The position numbers and the translations under genes are program-made. A DNA stretch of 64,000 nucleotides from contig NZ_CP026538.1 of assembly GCF_004135975.1 (NCBI RefSeq), forward strand, positions 3,534,001-3,598,000, read 5' to 3'. Below the pieces are notes generated by a model that ran no database searches, had not been told where the DNA came from, and worked only from the letters and a program-made list of their open reading frames with translations. Below, one piece after another: positions 9,631 through 18,287 of the stretch; position 1 is the stretch's first letter, and every line of letters starts with the position of its first letter. The DNA comes from Solidesulfovibrio carbinolicus. Lineage in GTDB: Bacteria > Desulfobacterota > Desulfovibrionia > Desulfovibrionales > Desulfovibrionaceae.

Positions 9631-9657
9631 GGAAAAATACTGTCGTATTTTTCCAGG
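9631..9657. repeat. Perfect 11-bp inverted repeat between operon genes
   Basis: TGGAAAAATAC, a 4-nt loop, then GTATTTTTCCA, in the gap between the 99-aa membrane protein and the permease. It could be an attenuator or an mRNA processing/stabilising hairpin, changing the ratio of the two gene products. Confidence 0.6.
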
Positions 9658-9662
9658 GGGGC

Positions 9663-9962
9663 CTAGACGCTGACCGTGGCTCGGGGCCGGCTGTCCTGGC
9701 GGGCCGGGGCGCGGGTGGCGGTCTGGGCCGGAGCCTTGGTCACGGCGCTTACGCCAAGCACTTCCCACAGCGTCCCGGCAAAGGTGCCGTGGACCCAGGA
9801 GAACAGGAAGACCGTGGCGATGGGCAGGGCCGTGAACACGCCGCCCCGGGCAGACGTGGTCAAAAGGATATCCTGGAACTGGTACACGGCCGCATACAGG
9901 GCCACGCTGCCGATGCCGTAAGCCAAGAGCTTGGCCAGGGGCTTTTTCGCCTTCGCTTGCAT
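9663..9962 (-). CDS. Small membrane protein of unknown function
   Basis: 99 aa. ATG at 9962 behind a strong AAAGGAGAGG site. Two hydrophobic segments (about residues 13-33 and 43-66: 'YGIGSVALYAAVYQF', 'ALPIATVFLFSWVHGTFAG') and a positively charged, proline/arginine-rich tail. It lies between the stress-like gene and the TauE/SafE permease, so a supporting role in the same inner-membrane process is plausible. No named family recognised. Confidence 0.72.
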   Translation of the reverse strand: MQAKAKKPLAKLLAYGIGSVALYAAVYQFQDILLTTSARGGVFTALPIATVFLFSWVHGTFAGTLWEVLGVSAVTKAPAQTATRAPARQDSRPRATVSV

Positions 9963-10012
9963 CAATGCCTCTCCTTTACCCGTTCGTTCATCCGTTACAG
10001 GGACGGCGTCCC

Positions 10013-10615
10013 CTAACCAGTCACTTCAAAAAGCGGCATGCTCACCGCGAATCCATCCCTGGCCCGCTGCTCGCGGGCCGCCAGCACGAATTCCACCCGG
10101 CGCAGCCGGCCGCATTCCTGCTCCACCACCTCGGCCGGGCGGCCGAAACACACCACATGCCGAAACCCCAGCCCCAGCCGCTCGGCCTCCCGGGCGAACT
10201 CCCCGGCCGAAAGTCTGGCCCGGCGCAGAAACGCCTCCCGCCCGTTGTCCGTCGCGCCGCCCTCGGCCGGCGCGGCGACGCTTAAGCCCACGATGTCCGT
10301 GCCAAGCCGGCCGGCCACGCCCAGGGCTCGCCGAACGAGCCCCAGGGGAAATTCCGGGGCCGTGGACACGGCCACGATCTTCTTGCCCTCGGCGGCCCCG
10401 GCCCCCTGGGGCATGGGCGCTGCGAGCCGGCCGCCCGCCTCGGAAAATTCCAATGGCCCAGGCTGGCCAAGGGGGCCGGACACCACGCCAGTCAGCGACA
10501 GGCCGTGCTCGGCCAGCCCCACTTCTTGGGCCGTGTCTTCCAGGAAGCGCCGCAGCCGCGACGGGCGTCCAGGGCGCGTCCCGGGCGACGCGGCGGCCTT
10601 TTCGCGCTTGGCCAT
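10013..10615 (-). CDS. Universal-stress-like (Usp/adenine-nucleotide alpha-hydrolase-like) protein
   Basis: 200 aa. The central part 'GKKIVAVSTAPEFPLGLVRRALGVA' followed by 'LGTDIVGLSV' has the first strand-helix-second strand pattern of the Usp fold, and 'REAFLRRARLSAGEFAREAERLG' supplies the helix before the next strand. The usual C-terminal GxxGxxxxS/T phosphate loop is not evident, so ATP binding is doubtful. The N-terminal ~70 residues are low-complexity and basic. Second gene of the operon read from 10789. Confidence 0.6.
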   Translation of the reverse strand: MAKREKAAASPGTRPGRPSRLRRFLEDTAQEVGLAEHGLSLTGVVSGPLGQPGPLEFSEAGGRLAAPMPQGAGAAEGKKIVAVSTAPEFPLGLVRRALGVAGRLGTDIVGLSVAAPAEGGATDNGREAFLRRARLSAGEFAREAERLGLGFRHVVCFGRPAEVVEQECGRLRRVEFVLAAREQRARDGFAVSMPLFEVTG

Positions 10616-10621
10616 GTCGGG

Positions 10622-10789
10622 CTAGACCCGCACCCGGGGACGGTTGTCGGCCCGCTTGGCCGCCACAGCCGCCGCGTCGGCCGCCTGGCCTCCTTCGGCC
10701 AGGACTTCCCGGGCCTCCCTGGTCAGATGGCGTTCGGCAAAGGGCAGGGCGGCGAAAACGGTCTCCACATGTTCCCTGATGCTGGCCAT
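10622..10789 (-). CDS. 55-aa leader protein of the permease operon
   Basis: ATG at 10789 with AGGAGG at ideal distance; 55 aa (MASIREHVETVFAALPFAER...) with one predicted helix and a short basic tail, no membrane segment. Its stop is seven bases from the start of the Usp-like gene on the same strand. It is the first gene after the sigma-54-type promoter. The string 'HVETVFAALPFA' resembles the C terminus of the divergent Lon-like protein ('HVATVFAALPLALA', ending at 13046). This suggests a shared segment, possibly a degradation tag or common docking element. Confidence 0.7.
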   Translation of the reverse strand: MASIREHVETVFAALPFAERHLTREAREVLAEGGQAADAAAVAAKRADNRPRVRV

Positions 10790-10821
10790 GTCCGTGTCCT
10801 CCTGTCGTTTCCCGCTCTTTT

Positions 10822-10837
10822 TCCAAGTTCCGTACCA
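10822..10837 (-). promoter_or_regulatory. Sigma-54-type promoter of the minus-strand operon
   Basis: On the minus strand TGGTAC-N5-TTGG matches the -24/-12 consensus TGGCAC-N5-TTGC with correct spacing, two bases differing. It lies 33 bases before the ATG at 10789 and below three activator-type palindromes, which supports the call. Confidence 0.65.
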
Positions 10838-10889
10838 ACAAGACAAACTCTGTAATAATTTAACTTTTCGACAGGCTGAAACTTTTTTT

Positions 10890-10968
10890 GTTGCGAATCG
10901 CAACGCCGCGCCGCGCCATCCCCGGCCAGACGGCGTTGCCGAATGCAACAGGCGTTGCGGATTGCCAC
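10890..10968. promoter_or_regulatory. Three tandem GTTGC-N5-GCAAC activator sites
   Basis: Palindromes at 10890-10904 (GTTGCGAATCGCAAC), 10935-10949 (GTTGCCGAATGCAAC) and 10954-10968 (GTTGCGGATTGCCAC, one arm with a mismatch). They sit 55-130 bp upstream of the sigma-54-type promoter and 70-150 bp upstream of the Lon-like gene. An NtrC-family activator is encoded 2.1 kb away and is the likely ligand. Confidence 0.75.
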
Positions 10969-11036
10969 GGCGGCCGATTCCGGTGTTGCGAGGGGGCGTA
11001 AAAAAGCTCAATCAGGAGGGAAACCACGGAGAGACC

Positions 11037-13046
11037 ATGCTGTTTTTCCAAAAACGCGCCGAGAGCGTCCTGCCGCCGCCGCCCGCCAGCGACATCGGCC
11101 AGTTGCGCACGCGCATCGAGAGCCAGGAACTGCCCCACCACGCCCGGGAAGCGGCCAAACGCGAATTGGAACGTCTGGAAAAGACCGACCCTTCGGCGGC
11201 CGAGTACGGCGTGGGGCTGGCCTATCTGGATTTTCTGCTCGGCCTGCCCTGGGCCGCCGTCACCCCGGACCGGCTGGATCTGGCCCAGGCCGAAGCCGTT
11301 CTCGACGCCCGCCACCATGGGCTGGGGCAGATCAAGGACCGGGTGCTCGAATACCTGGCCTCCCGGGCGCTACGGGCGGCCCCGGATTTCCATGTGCTGG
11401 TGGTGGACGACGAGGACATCGCCCGGGCCAATCTGGAGCACGTGCTGCGCAAGGAAGGCTTCAAGGTGCGGGGGGCGGCCAACGGCCTGGAAGCCCTGGC
11501 CGAGGTGCGGCGAAGCGAGTTCGACCTCATCGTCACCGATCTCAAGATGGACAAGATGGACGGCCTGCAGCTGCTCGCCGAGGCCCGGCGGATCTCCCCG
11601 GCCACCCGGGTGATGCTGGTGACGGGATTCGCCACCGTGGACACGGCCGTGGAGGCCATGCGCCAGGGCGCGGTCTACTACCTGGCCAAGCCGGTCAATC
11701 TCGACGAGCTGCGGGCCACCGTGGCCGCGCTGGCCAAGGAAAAGACCGCGCCGGCCTCGTTTCGAAGCCCGGTGCTCTGTTTTTCCGGCCCGCCGGGCAC
11801 GGGCAAGACCTCGGTGGGGCAGGCCATTGCCGAGGCCCTGGGGCGGCGTTTCCACCGCATCTCCCTGGCTGGCCTGCGCGACGAGGCCGAGCTGCGCGGC
11901 CATCGCCGCACCTATGTCGGCGCGCTGCCCGGCCGGGTGCTCCAGTCCTATGCCCGGCTGGGCGTGGCCAACCCGGTTTTCATGCTCGATGAGATCGACA
12001 AGATCGGCAAGGACTTCCGGGGCGATCCGGCGGCGGTGTTTCTGGAGATGCTCGACCCGGAGCAAAACAGCCAATTCGTGGACAATTATCTGGAAGCGCC
12101 CTTCGACCTGTCGCGCACGCTATTTATCGCCACGGCCAACGACCTGGCCGAGCTGTCCGGGCCGCTGCGCGACCGTCTGGAGGTGGTCCCTTTCCGTGGC
12201 TACACCACCCGGGAAAAGGTGCGCATCGCCGCCGAGCACTTGCTCCCGCGCCAGTTGCGCGAGCATGGGCTGACCCATCCCTTTCCCACGGTCACCGAGG
12301 AGGCCTTGCGATTGACGGTCACCGGCCACACCCGGGAGGCCGGGGTGCGCAACCTCGACCGGGAGCTTGGCCGCATCTGCCGCAAACTGGCCCGGCTTCG
12401 CCTGGAGCAGGGCGAGGGCCAGGCCGTCGCCGAGGTGGACGCCGCCCTGGCGGCGGCGCTCCTTGGCCCGCCGCCCTATCGGGGCGAGACGGCCGGGGCC
12501 GCGCCGCGCCTGGGCGTGGCTACGGGGCTGGTCTATGCCGACTATGGCGGGGAGATTATTTCGGTGGAAGCCATCCGCATGGAAGGAACCGGGGAGCTTT
12601 TGCTGACGGGATCCCTGGGCGAAGTGCTGCGCGAATCGGCCCGCACGGCGCTCAGTCTCGTGCGCTCCCGGGCCGGGGAGCTTGGCGTCGATCCCGGACT
12701 GTTCGCCAGCCAGGACGTCCACATCCATATCCCGGCCGGCTCCATCCCCAAGGAAGGCAGCTCGGCCGGGCTGACCGTGGCCGTGGCCCTGGCGTCGCTT
12801 TTTTCCGGTCGGCTCCTGCGCCCGGACGTGGCCCTGACCGGCGAGATCACGCTGACCGGCAAGGTGCTGCCCGTGGGCGGCATCCGGGAAAAGATCCTGG
12901 CCGCCGCCCGGGCCGGCATACGCGAGGTGCTGGTGCCCGAGGCCAACCGGCCCGAGGTGGCGGCCATGGCCGGCGAAGACAGCCCGGAAGTGCTCGTGCG
13001 CCACGTGGCCACGGTCTTTGCGGCCCTGCCCCTGGCCCTGGCTTAA
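11037..13046 (+). CDS. Lon-type AAA+ protease with an embedded receiver domain
   Basis: 669 aa from the ATG at 11037 (GGAGAG upstream; the frame stays open further 5' but without coding character). Residues ~20-112 correspond to the helical region before the Lon AAA+ module ('LDFLLGLPWAAVTPDRLDL'); the N-terminal Lon substrate-binding domain is missing. Residues ~119-235 are a complete receiver domain: acidic pair D124/D125, phosphoacceptor D168 in 'IVTDLK', Lys in 'LAKP'. The AAA+ module follows with Walker A GPPGTGKT (251-258) and Walker B MLDEID (316-321). The C-terminal S16 peptidase has the Ser/Lys dyad at about S576 ('PKEGSSAG') and K619 ('GGIREK'). Likely a cytoplasmic ATP-dependent protease gated by phosphorylation. 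It is flanked by an NtrC activator and kinase. Confidence 0.9.
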   Translation: MLFFQKRAESVLPPPPASDIGQLRTRIESQELPHHAREAAKRELERLEKTDPSAAEYGVGLAYLDFLLGLPWAAVTPDRLDLAQAEAVLDARHHGLGQIKDRVLEYLASRALRAAPDFHVLVVDDEDIARANLEHVLRKEGFKVRGAANGLEALAEVRRSEFDLIVTDLKMDKMDGLQLLAEARRISPATRVMLVTGFATVDTAVEAMRQGAVYYLAKPVNLDELRATVAALAKEKTAPASFRSPVLCFSGPPGTGKTSVGQAIAEALGRRFHRISLAGLRDEAELRGHRRTYVGALPGRVLQSYARLGVANPVFMLDEIDKIGKDFRGDPAAVFLEMLDPEQNSQFVDNYLEAPFDLSRTLFIATANDLAELSGPLRDRLEVVPFRGYTTREKVRIAAEHLLPRQLREHGLTHPFPTVTEEALRLTVTGHTREAGVRNLDRELGRICRKLARLRLEQGEGQAVAEVDAALAAALLGPPPYRGETAGAAPRLGVATGLVYADYGGEIISVEAIRMEGTGELLLTGSLGEVLRESARTALSLVRSRAGELGVDPGLFASQDVHIHIPAGSIPKEGSSAGLTVAVALASLFSGRLLRPDVALTGEITLTGKVLPVGGIREKILAAARAGIREVLVPEANRPEVAAMAGEDSPEVLVRHVATVFAALPLALA

Positions 13047-13069
13047 AAACGCGTCGTAAGGCCGCGCCC

Positions 13070-14428
13070 CTACTCCACGGCCAGCCCCAGGCGCTTGACC
13101 TTGCGCCACAGCGACACCCGGTCGATGCCGAGGATCTCGGCCGCCCGGGTCTTGTTGCCGTCGCAGTAGGTCAGGATGTCGCGGATATGGCGGCGTTCCA
13201 GCTCCTCCAGGGCAATGAGCTCCGGCCCCTCGCGCCGGGCCAGGGCCGGGGCGTCGCCATGCAGGTCCTGGGGCAGGTCGCCGGCCTCGATGACCTCGCC
13301 CCGGGCCATGATGACGGCCCGCTGGACGATGTTTTCCAGCTCCCGGATGTTGCCGGGATACTCGTAGGCCATGAGCCGCCGCACGGCCTCGGCGGAAAAG
13401 CCGGTCACGGGCTTGTCCATGCCCCGGGCGTAGCGGGCGGCAAAGGCCCCGGCCAGCAGCGGAATGTCCTGGCGGCGGGCGGCCAGCGGCGGCACGCGCA
13501 GGGTGATGACGTTTAGGCGGTAGTACAGGTCGGCCCGAAACAGCCCGCGTTCCACGTCGGCCTTGAGGTCGCGGTTGGTGGCGGCCAGGATGCGGGCGGC
13601 CACGGGAATTTCCTTGTCCCCGCCCACCCGGAAGAAATGCCGCTCCTGAAGCACGCGCAAAAGCCGCACCTGCATGCTGGGCGACATCTCACCGATCTCG
13701 TCCAGAAACAGCGTCCCCTCCCCGGCCACCTCGAAAAGGCCTTTTTTGAGGCTCATGGCCCCGGAAAAGGCCCCCTTTTCGTGGCCGAAAAGTTCGCTGG
13801 TCAACAGTTCCTCGGTAAATGCCCCGCAGTTGACGGCCAAAAAACGGTTGGCCCGTTGCAGGCCGGCGGCGTGGATGGCCCGGGCCACCAGCTCCTTGCC
13901 CGTGCCGGTCTCGCCCAGGATCAGCACCGTGGAGTCGGTGGGCGCGATGTGGCGGATGTTGTCGATAAGCGCCAGGATGGCCGGACTTTCGCCGATAATA
14001 AGCGGCCCCTGCCCAAGCTCGGCCACTTGCCGCGACAGCCGGGCCACCTCCAGGCGCAGCCGGCGCTTGTCCATGGCCTCGGCCACCGTGGCCCGGACCT
14101 CGGCCAGGCCGTAGGGCTTGGTCAGGTAGTGACAGGCCCCCAGGCGCATGGCCTCCACGGCCGAGGCCACCGTGGCGTGGCCGGTCATGACCACCACTTC
14201 GGTATCCGGCCACAGCCGCTTGGCCTCCCCCAGCACGGCCAGCCCGTCCAGGCCCTTCATGCGCAGGTCCGTCAGGACCAGATCGAATTCCTTGTCGGCA
14301 AGCAAGGCCACGGCCGCCTCGCCGCTGGCCGCCGCAACCACGTCGTAGCCCTCCCGGGTCAGGATGTGGCTGAGGTTGTCCACGGCAATGGCCTCGTCAT
14401 CGACCACCAGCACCGACGCGCCCGTCAT
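13070..14428 (-). CDS. NtrC-family sigma-54-dependent response regulator
   Basis: 452 aa: receiver domain (residues 1-~120, phosphoacceptor D54 in 'VLTDLRM'), sigma-54 interaction AAA+ domain (~142-375; Walker A GETGTGKE at 171-178, Walker B LFLDEIGE at 239-246) and a Fis-type HTH at the C terminus ('NKTRAAEILGIDRVSLWRK'). The sigma-54-contacting loop reads GAFSGA (218-223) instead of the common GAFTGA. It is co-transcribed with the upstream kinase gene (4-bp overlap), its probable partner. The GTTGC palindromes and sigma-54-type promoter at 10.8-11.0 kb are the probable targets. Confidence 0.93.
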   Translation of the reverse strand: MTGASVLVVDDEAIAVDNLSHILTREGYDVVAAASGEAAVALLADKEFDLVLTDLRMKGLDGLAVLGEAKRLWPDTEVVVMTGHATVASAVEAMRLGACHYLTKPYGLAEVRATVAEAMDKRRLRLEVARLSRQVAELGQGPLIIGESPAILALIDNIRHIAPTDSTVLILGETGTGKELVARAIHAAGLQRANRFLAVNCGAFTEELLTSELFGHEKGAFSGAMSLKKGLFEVAGEGTLFLDEIGEMSPSMQVRLLRVLQERHFFRVGGDKEIPVAARILAATNRDLKADVERGLFRADLYYRLNVITLRVPPLAARRQDIPLLAGAFAARYARGMDKPVTGFSAEAVRRLMAYEYPGNIRELENIVQRAVIMARGEVIEAGDLPQDLHGDAPALARREGPELIALEELERRHIRDILTYCDGNKTRAAEILGIDRVSLWRKVKRLGLAVE

Positions 14429-15855
14429 GCCGCGCCCGTCCCGGTCCGGAGCAGGGGCAGGCGGATGACGAAGCGCGCCCCCCGGCCGCCGGTTTTTTCG
14501 GCCACGATGGACCCTTGATGCTTTTCGATGATGCCGAAAACGATGGACAGCCCAAGGCCCGTGCCCTTGCCCACCTCCTTGGTGGTGTAGAAGGGATCGA
14601 AGACCCGGCCCAGGTCTTCGTCGGCAATGCCCGGTCCGGTGTCCTCCACCACCAGGGCCACGGCCTCGCCGTCGATGCGGGCCGAGACCGTGATGGCCCC
14701 GGACGGGGCGTCCATGGCCTGGACGGCGTTTAGCAGCAGGTTGATGAGCACCTCCTGCATCCGGGCGGCGTCGAGGTTAAGGATCAGATCCTCGGGCACG
14801 TCCCGGGACAGGGTGATGCCCGACGGCGTCTGGCTCGACACCAGCCTAAACGCCCCGGCCACCACCGGGGCCAGGGGCGTGGGCTTGAGACTGAAGTCCT
14901 TGGCCCGGGAAAATTCCAGCAGCCCTTTGACGATGTCCCGGGCTCGCAGCACCTCCTGCTGGATGTTGGCGAGCATCCGCCCGGCAAAGGCCGGCTCGCA
15001 CTGGCCGTGCTCCTCAATGAGGATCTGGCAGGAGGTGGAGATGTTATTGAGGGGATTGTTGAGCTGGTGGGCGATGCCCGAGGTCAACACGCCAAGGGAC
15101 GACAGCTTTTTTTCCTGAACGAGCTGGGCCTGCCGGCGCTCCAGCTCCCGGGTCATGCGGTTAAAGGCCTCAATGACCTGGCGCGTCTCGTCGTCGGCCT
15201 GGGGGGGAGTCAGGGTCTTGAAACGGCCCTGGCCGATGTCGGCCGTGGCCTGGACGATGACGCCCAGGGCGCGCAGGATCTTGCGGGCCAAAAGCCAGGC
15301 CAGGGCCAGGGCCGAGGCGATGACGCACAGCCCGGCCACCAGCAGCTGCCGTTTGAGGTTGGACACCAGGGCCAGGGTGCGGCTGCGCTCGGCGTTTTTG
15401 ATGTCCAGCGACAGATCAACCATATCCTTGCCGGCCTGGCGCAGGGCGTCCAAGTGTTCGGCCGGGGCGGCGGCGGCCGGCCCCAGGGCTTGCCCCTTGG
15501 CCTGGTAGGTATTAAGCGCCGCATCCAGGGCGGCGATGCCCCGGCGGCTGCGGCCGTCGCGGGCGTCGGCGGCCATGGCGAGCAAGGTGGCCCGGGCCTG
15601 GTCGATGTAGCGCTGGGCTTCCTCGAAATCCTCGCCGTGGCCGTAGAGCAGGTAATTTTTCTCGTAACGCCGCACTTCCAGGATGGTGTTGGAGAGGTCG
15701 TCGGCCATCTCCATAAGCGTCAGCGTCGTTTCCAGACGGGTCAGGGAATTGAGCGACACCACGCCGACCACGGCAAAGGCCAGCACCGGAATGACGACGC
15801 CGGCCAGCACCTTCTGGCGGATGGTGAGATGGGGCAGCCGAAGCCACTGTAACAA
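14425..15855 (-). CDS. Membrane sensor histidine kinase (NtrB/AtoS-like layout)
   Basis: 476 aa from a TTG at 15855 with GGGAGGA in front; a GTG at 15903 in frame lacks a site. TM1 at about residues 14-36, a ~140-residue periplasmic helical domain ('RRYEKNYLLYGHGEDF', typical of four-helix sensor modules), TM2, HAMP, HisKA with 'SGIAHQLNNPLNNI' (phosphoacceptor His in AHQ) and HATPase (N box 'LLLNAVQAM', 'DTGPGI', 'GTGLGLSI'). It would sense a periplasmic signal and phosphorylate the NtrC-type regulator whose gene overlaps its stop. Confidence 0.9.
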   Translation of the reverse strand: MLQWLRLPHLTIRQKVLAGVVIPVLAFAVVGVVSLNSLTRLETTLTLMEMADDLSNTILEVRRYEKNYLLYGHGEDFEEAQRYIDQARATLLAMAADARDGRSRRGIAALDAALNTYQAKGQALGPAAAAPAEHLDALRQAGKDMVDLSLDIKNAERSRTLALVSNLKRQLLVAGLCVIASALALAWLLARKILRALGVIVQATADIGQGRFKTLTPPQADDETRQVIEAFNRMTRELERRQAQLVQEKKLSSLGVLTSGIAHQLNNPLNNISTSCQILIEEHGQCEPAFAGRMLANIQQEVLRARDIVKGLLEFSRAKDFSLKPTPLAPVVAGAFRLVSSQTPSGITLSRDVPEDLILNLDAARMQEVLINLLLNAVQAMDAPSGAITVSARIDGEAVALVVEDTGPGIADEDLGRVFDPFYTTKEVGKGTGLGLSIVFGIIEKHQGSIVAEKTGGRGARFVIRLPLLRTGTGAA

Positions 15856-16185
15856 GGCGTCCTCCCGGGGCTGGGGCGGCCATACGCCGTCCGCCCGGGG
15901 CACGGTACGCCCGAGCCGGGCTTTTGTCAGCCCGGCCGGCGGCCGGCCCGAGGCCGGAGCCGACCGGCCTTCCCAAGCGGACGGACCTCGGCCGGAACAT
16001 GTCCGGCCGCGTCGGTCATGGCCCGGACAGGCGACGCCCGCGTCAGCCTACGCCAACGACAAAGCGATTGACCGGATGTGCCGATTTTCTTATGGTTTTA
16101 TGGTCCGAAACAGTCGACTCCAGCCTTGCCCTGGCTATAGCGACGTACCGGCGCCTGCCCACAACCCCTGGCAACGGAGCACGAC

Positions 16186-17040
16186 ATGGGTCGTTCCCTG
16201 GCCGTCAATCTCGGCTGGCGGGCTTTGTCCCTGCTGGAGATGGGCGGCGTCATGGCCACCTACTTCTGGGGCATCTGGCAGGTCGGACCGGCCCTGGTCC
16301 AAAACGGGGCCTCCCTTGGCCCCTGGGTGGGCGGACTGTTCCTGGCCACGGCCGTCTACGCCGCCGTCATCTCCCCGCTTGTCGTGCACCGCGACTCCGG
16401 GCCGCTACGGGGCATTGGCTCCTGGCGGCGGGTTTTCCTGCGCACCGACAACCTGGGCCGGGCGCTTGCCGTCTACGGCTCCTTCGCCAGCGCCGCCCTG
16501 GTCCTCATCGTGGCCGCCGCCCTGGCCACCGACCGCTTCTCGCCCCTGACCTTCGACTGGGACGCGCTTAGCCGGCGCTTTTTTCTCTACATCTTCTCGG
16601 CCCTGGGCCAGCAACTGTTCATCTTCGGCTTCTTCTACCCCCGGCTGACCTGCCTGCTCTACGGCGGCCGCGCCTTTAACGGCGACCACCTCGATGCCGA
16701 CGCCTGCCGCCGGCCCTTTGCCCAGGCCCGCTTCTGCCAGGGGCTCACCGACCGGGAACTGCTGTGCGCCGGCTGGCTGGGGCTTGTGGCGGCGCTGTTT
16801 CATTACCCCAATACCACGCTCATGCTCGGCGTCTTTTTCGCCGCCGCCCTGTGGAGCCTCGTCTACCGCACAGTGCCCTCCATCTGGGTTTCGGCCGTTG
16901 CCCATGCCGCCATCGGCGCGTCGCTGAACCTGATCCTGGGCGTCAACACCCGCATCGGGCCGTCTTTTGGCTCCAACTATCGGGGCTTTTTCCGCACCGT
17001 GTTCCCCTTCCTGGAGCAGGTCATCAACGGGAAGTTCTAG
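16186..17040 (+). CDS. CPBP-like integral membrane protein
   Basis: 284 aa, about eight hydrophobic helices. The second half resembles CPBP/Abi (CAAX protease-like) proteins: 'FSALGQQLFIFGFFYPRL' in the position of the EExxxR motif, then 'LVAALFHYPNTTLM' and 'WVSAVAHAAIGAS' with the two later His motifs. The glutamates of the first motif are replaced, so peptidase activity is doubtful. ATG at 16186. The next gene (MacB/FtsX permease) starts 24 bases downstream, suggesting an operon. Confidence 0.65.
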   Translation: MGRSLAVNLGWRALSLLEMGGVMATYFWGIWQVGPALVQNGASLGPWVGGLFLATAVYAAVISPLVVHRDSGPLRGIGSWRRVFLRTDNLGRALAVYGSFASAALVLIVAAALATDRFSPLTFDWDALSRRFFLYIFSALGQQLFIFGFFYPRLTCLLYGGRAFNGDHLDADACRRPFAQARFCQGLTDRELLCAGWLGLVAALFHYPNTTLMLGVFFAAALWSLVYRTVPSIWVSAVAHAAIGASLNLILGVNTRIGPSFGSNYRGFFRTVFPFLEQVINGKF

Positions 17041-17063
17041 GAGCAGTAAGGACTGACGCCGCC

Positions 17064-18287
17064 ATGACGCCGCCCCGCCTTGTCCGCATCGCCGGCCACG
17101 CCCTGCGGGCCGTTTTCGCCTACCCGACAAGCGCCTGCTTCTCCATTTTGGCCGTGGCCCTGGCCATCTGCGTGGTCAGCCTGACCGAGGCGGCCACGCG
17201 CGGGGCCAACGCCAAGATCGAGGAGTTCGTCCAATGGTTCGGGGCCGACGCGGCCTTCGTGGCCGGCGGCGAGGTGCGGGGCAGGGCCGTGGGGCAGCGA
17301 AACGAAACCATCACCATGGCCGATTGGCGGGCCATCCGCGACGGGTTGCCCGGGGTCCACGACGTCTCGGCCTCACGCCTGGTGCGCCGCAAGACCTTCA
17401 AATACGGCAGCCGGACCCATGAGACGCCGGCCCTGGTCGGGGCCATGCCGGGATTTACCCGGGCCTGGAACTGGAGCCTGGCCCTGGGCCGCGACCTTGA
17501 ACCCGATGACGAGGCCGGCCGGGCCAGGGTGTGTCTGCTGGGCGAAATCCCCAGGCGCGCCCTTTTCGCCGACGAAAACCCCCTTGGCCGGCAAGTGCGC
17601 CTGGACGGCCAGCCTTACACGGTCATCGGCGTGCTGTCCGAGCGCGGTTTCGTCAGCGGCGGCGTGTCCGTGGACGACCGGGTCGTCGTACCCCTGTCGA
17701 GCCTGACCCGGCACTATAATTTAAACCCGCTGTACTTGCGCGGCATCCGCCTCAAGTTCGCCGACGCCTCGGACATGGACGCCAATATCGCCGAACTGCG
17801 CCGGTTCCTACGCCGCCTCCACGGCCTGGGGCCGGAACAGGAAGACGACTTCACGGTGGTGACCATCCAAGAAATATTTAATTTCCTGTCCGTGCTGCGC
17901 CTGGGCATCCAGCTGTTTCTGGTCGTCACCTCGGCGGTGGTCATCGCCGCCGCCGGGTTCACGGCGGCCAATCTGGCCTATCTGAACATCAGCCTGCGCC
18001 GGGTCGAGATCGGCCTGCTCATGGCCGTGGGGGCCAGGCGGCGCGACATCGTCGCCCACATCGTGCTGGAGCTGCTCATTCTCGATTTGGCCGGGGCGAT
18101 TTTGGGCTACGCCCTGGGCGAGGCGGCCTGCTGGCTGGTCAACCGGCAAGGCTTGCTCGTGGCCGTGGCCACCTGGCGCACCTTTGGCCTGGCCCTGGGC
18201 CTGGGGCTGGCCGTGACCCTGGTTTTCGGCCTGCGCCCGGCCCTGGCCGCCGCCGCCCTGCAACCGGACCAGGCGCTGCGCGGCTAA
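17064..18287 (+). CDS. MacB/FtsX-type ABC transporter permease, orphan
   Basis: 407 aa from the ATG at 17064 (AAGGA 12 bases upstream). One N-terminal membrane helix (residues ~17-40), a ~210-residue periplasmic MacB-like domain ('NPLGRQVRLDGQPYTVIGVL' is characteristic) and three C-terminal helices with 'RRVEIGLLMAVGARRRDI', the conserved cytoplasmic coupling region of FtsX permeases. Such permeases need an ATPase partner of the LolD/MacB type, which is absent here. It may move lipoproteins, lipids or peptides in mechanotransmission fashion. Likely co-transcribed with the CPBP-like gene. Confidence 0.82.
   Translation: MTPPRLVRIAGHALRAVFAYPTSACFSILAVALAICVVSLTEAATRGANAKIEEFVQWFGADAAFVAGGEVRGRAVGQRNETITMADWRAIRDGLPGVHDVSASRLVRRKTFKYGSRTHETPALVGAMPGFTRAWNWSLALGRDLEPDDEAGRARVCLLGEIPRRALFADENPLGRQVRLDGQPYTVIGVLSERGFVSGGVSVDDRVVVPLSSLTRHYNLNPLYLRGIRLKFADASDMDANIAELRRFLRRLHGLGPEQEDDFTVVTIQEIFNFLSVLRLGIQLFLVVTSAVVIAAAGFTAANLAYLNISLRRVEIGLLMAVGARRRDIVAHIVLELLILDLAGAILGYALGEAACWLVNRQGLLVAVATWRTFGLALGLGLAVTLVFGLRPALAAAALQPDQALRG

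Noticed and set aside
15855-15903. GTG at 15903 as the start of the sensor kinase
   Set aside because: No ribosome-binding site precedes it, while a TTG at 15855 has GGGAGGA at the right distance; TTG preferred though not proven.
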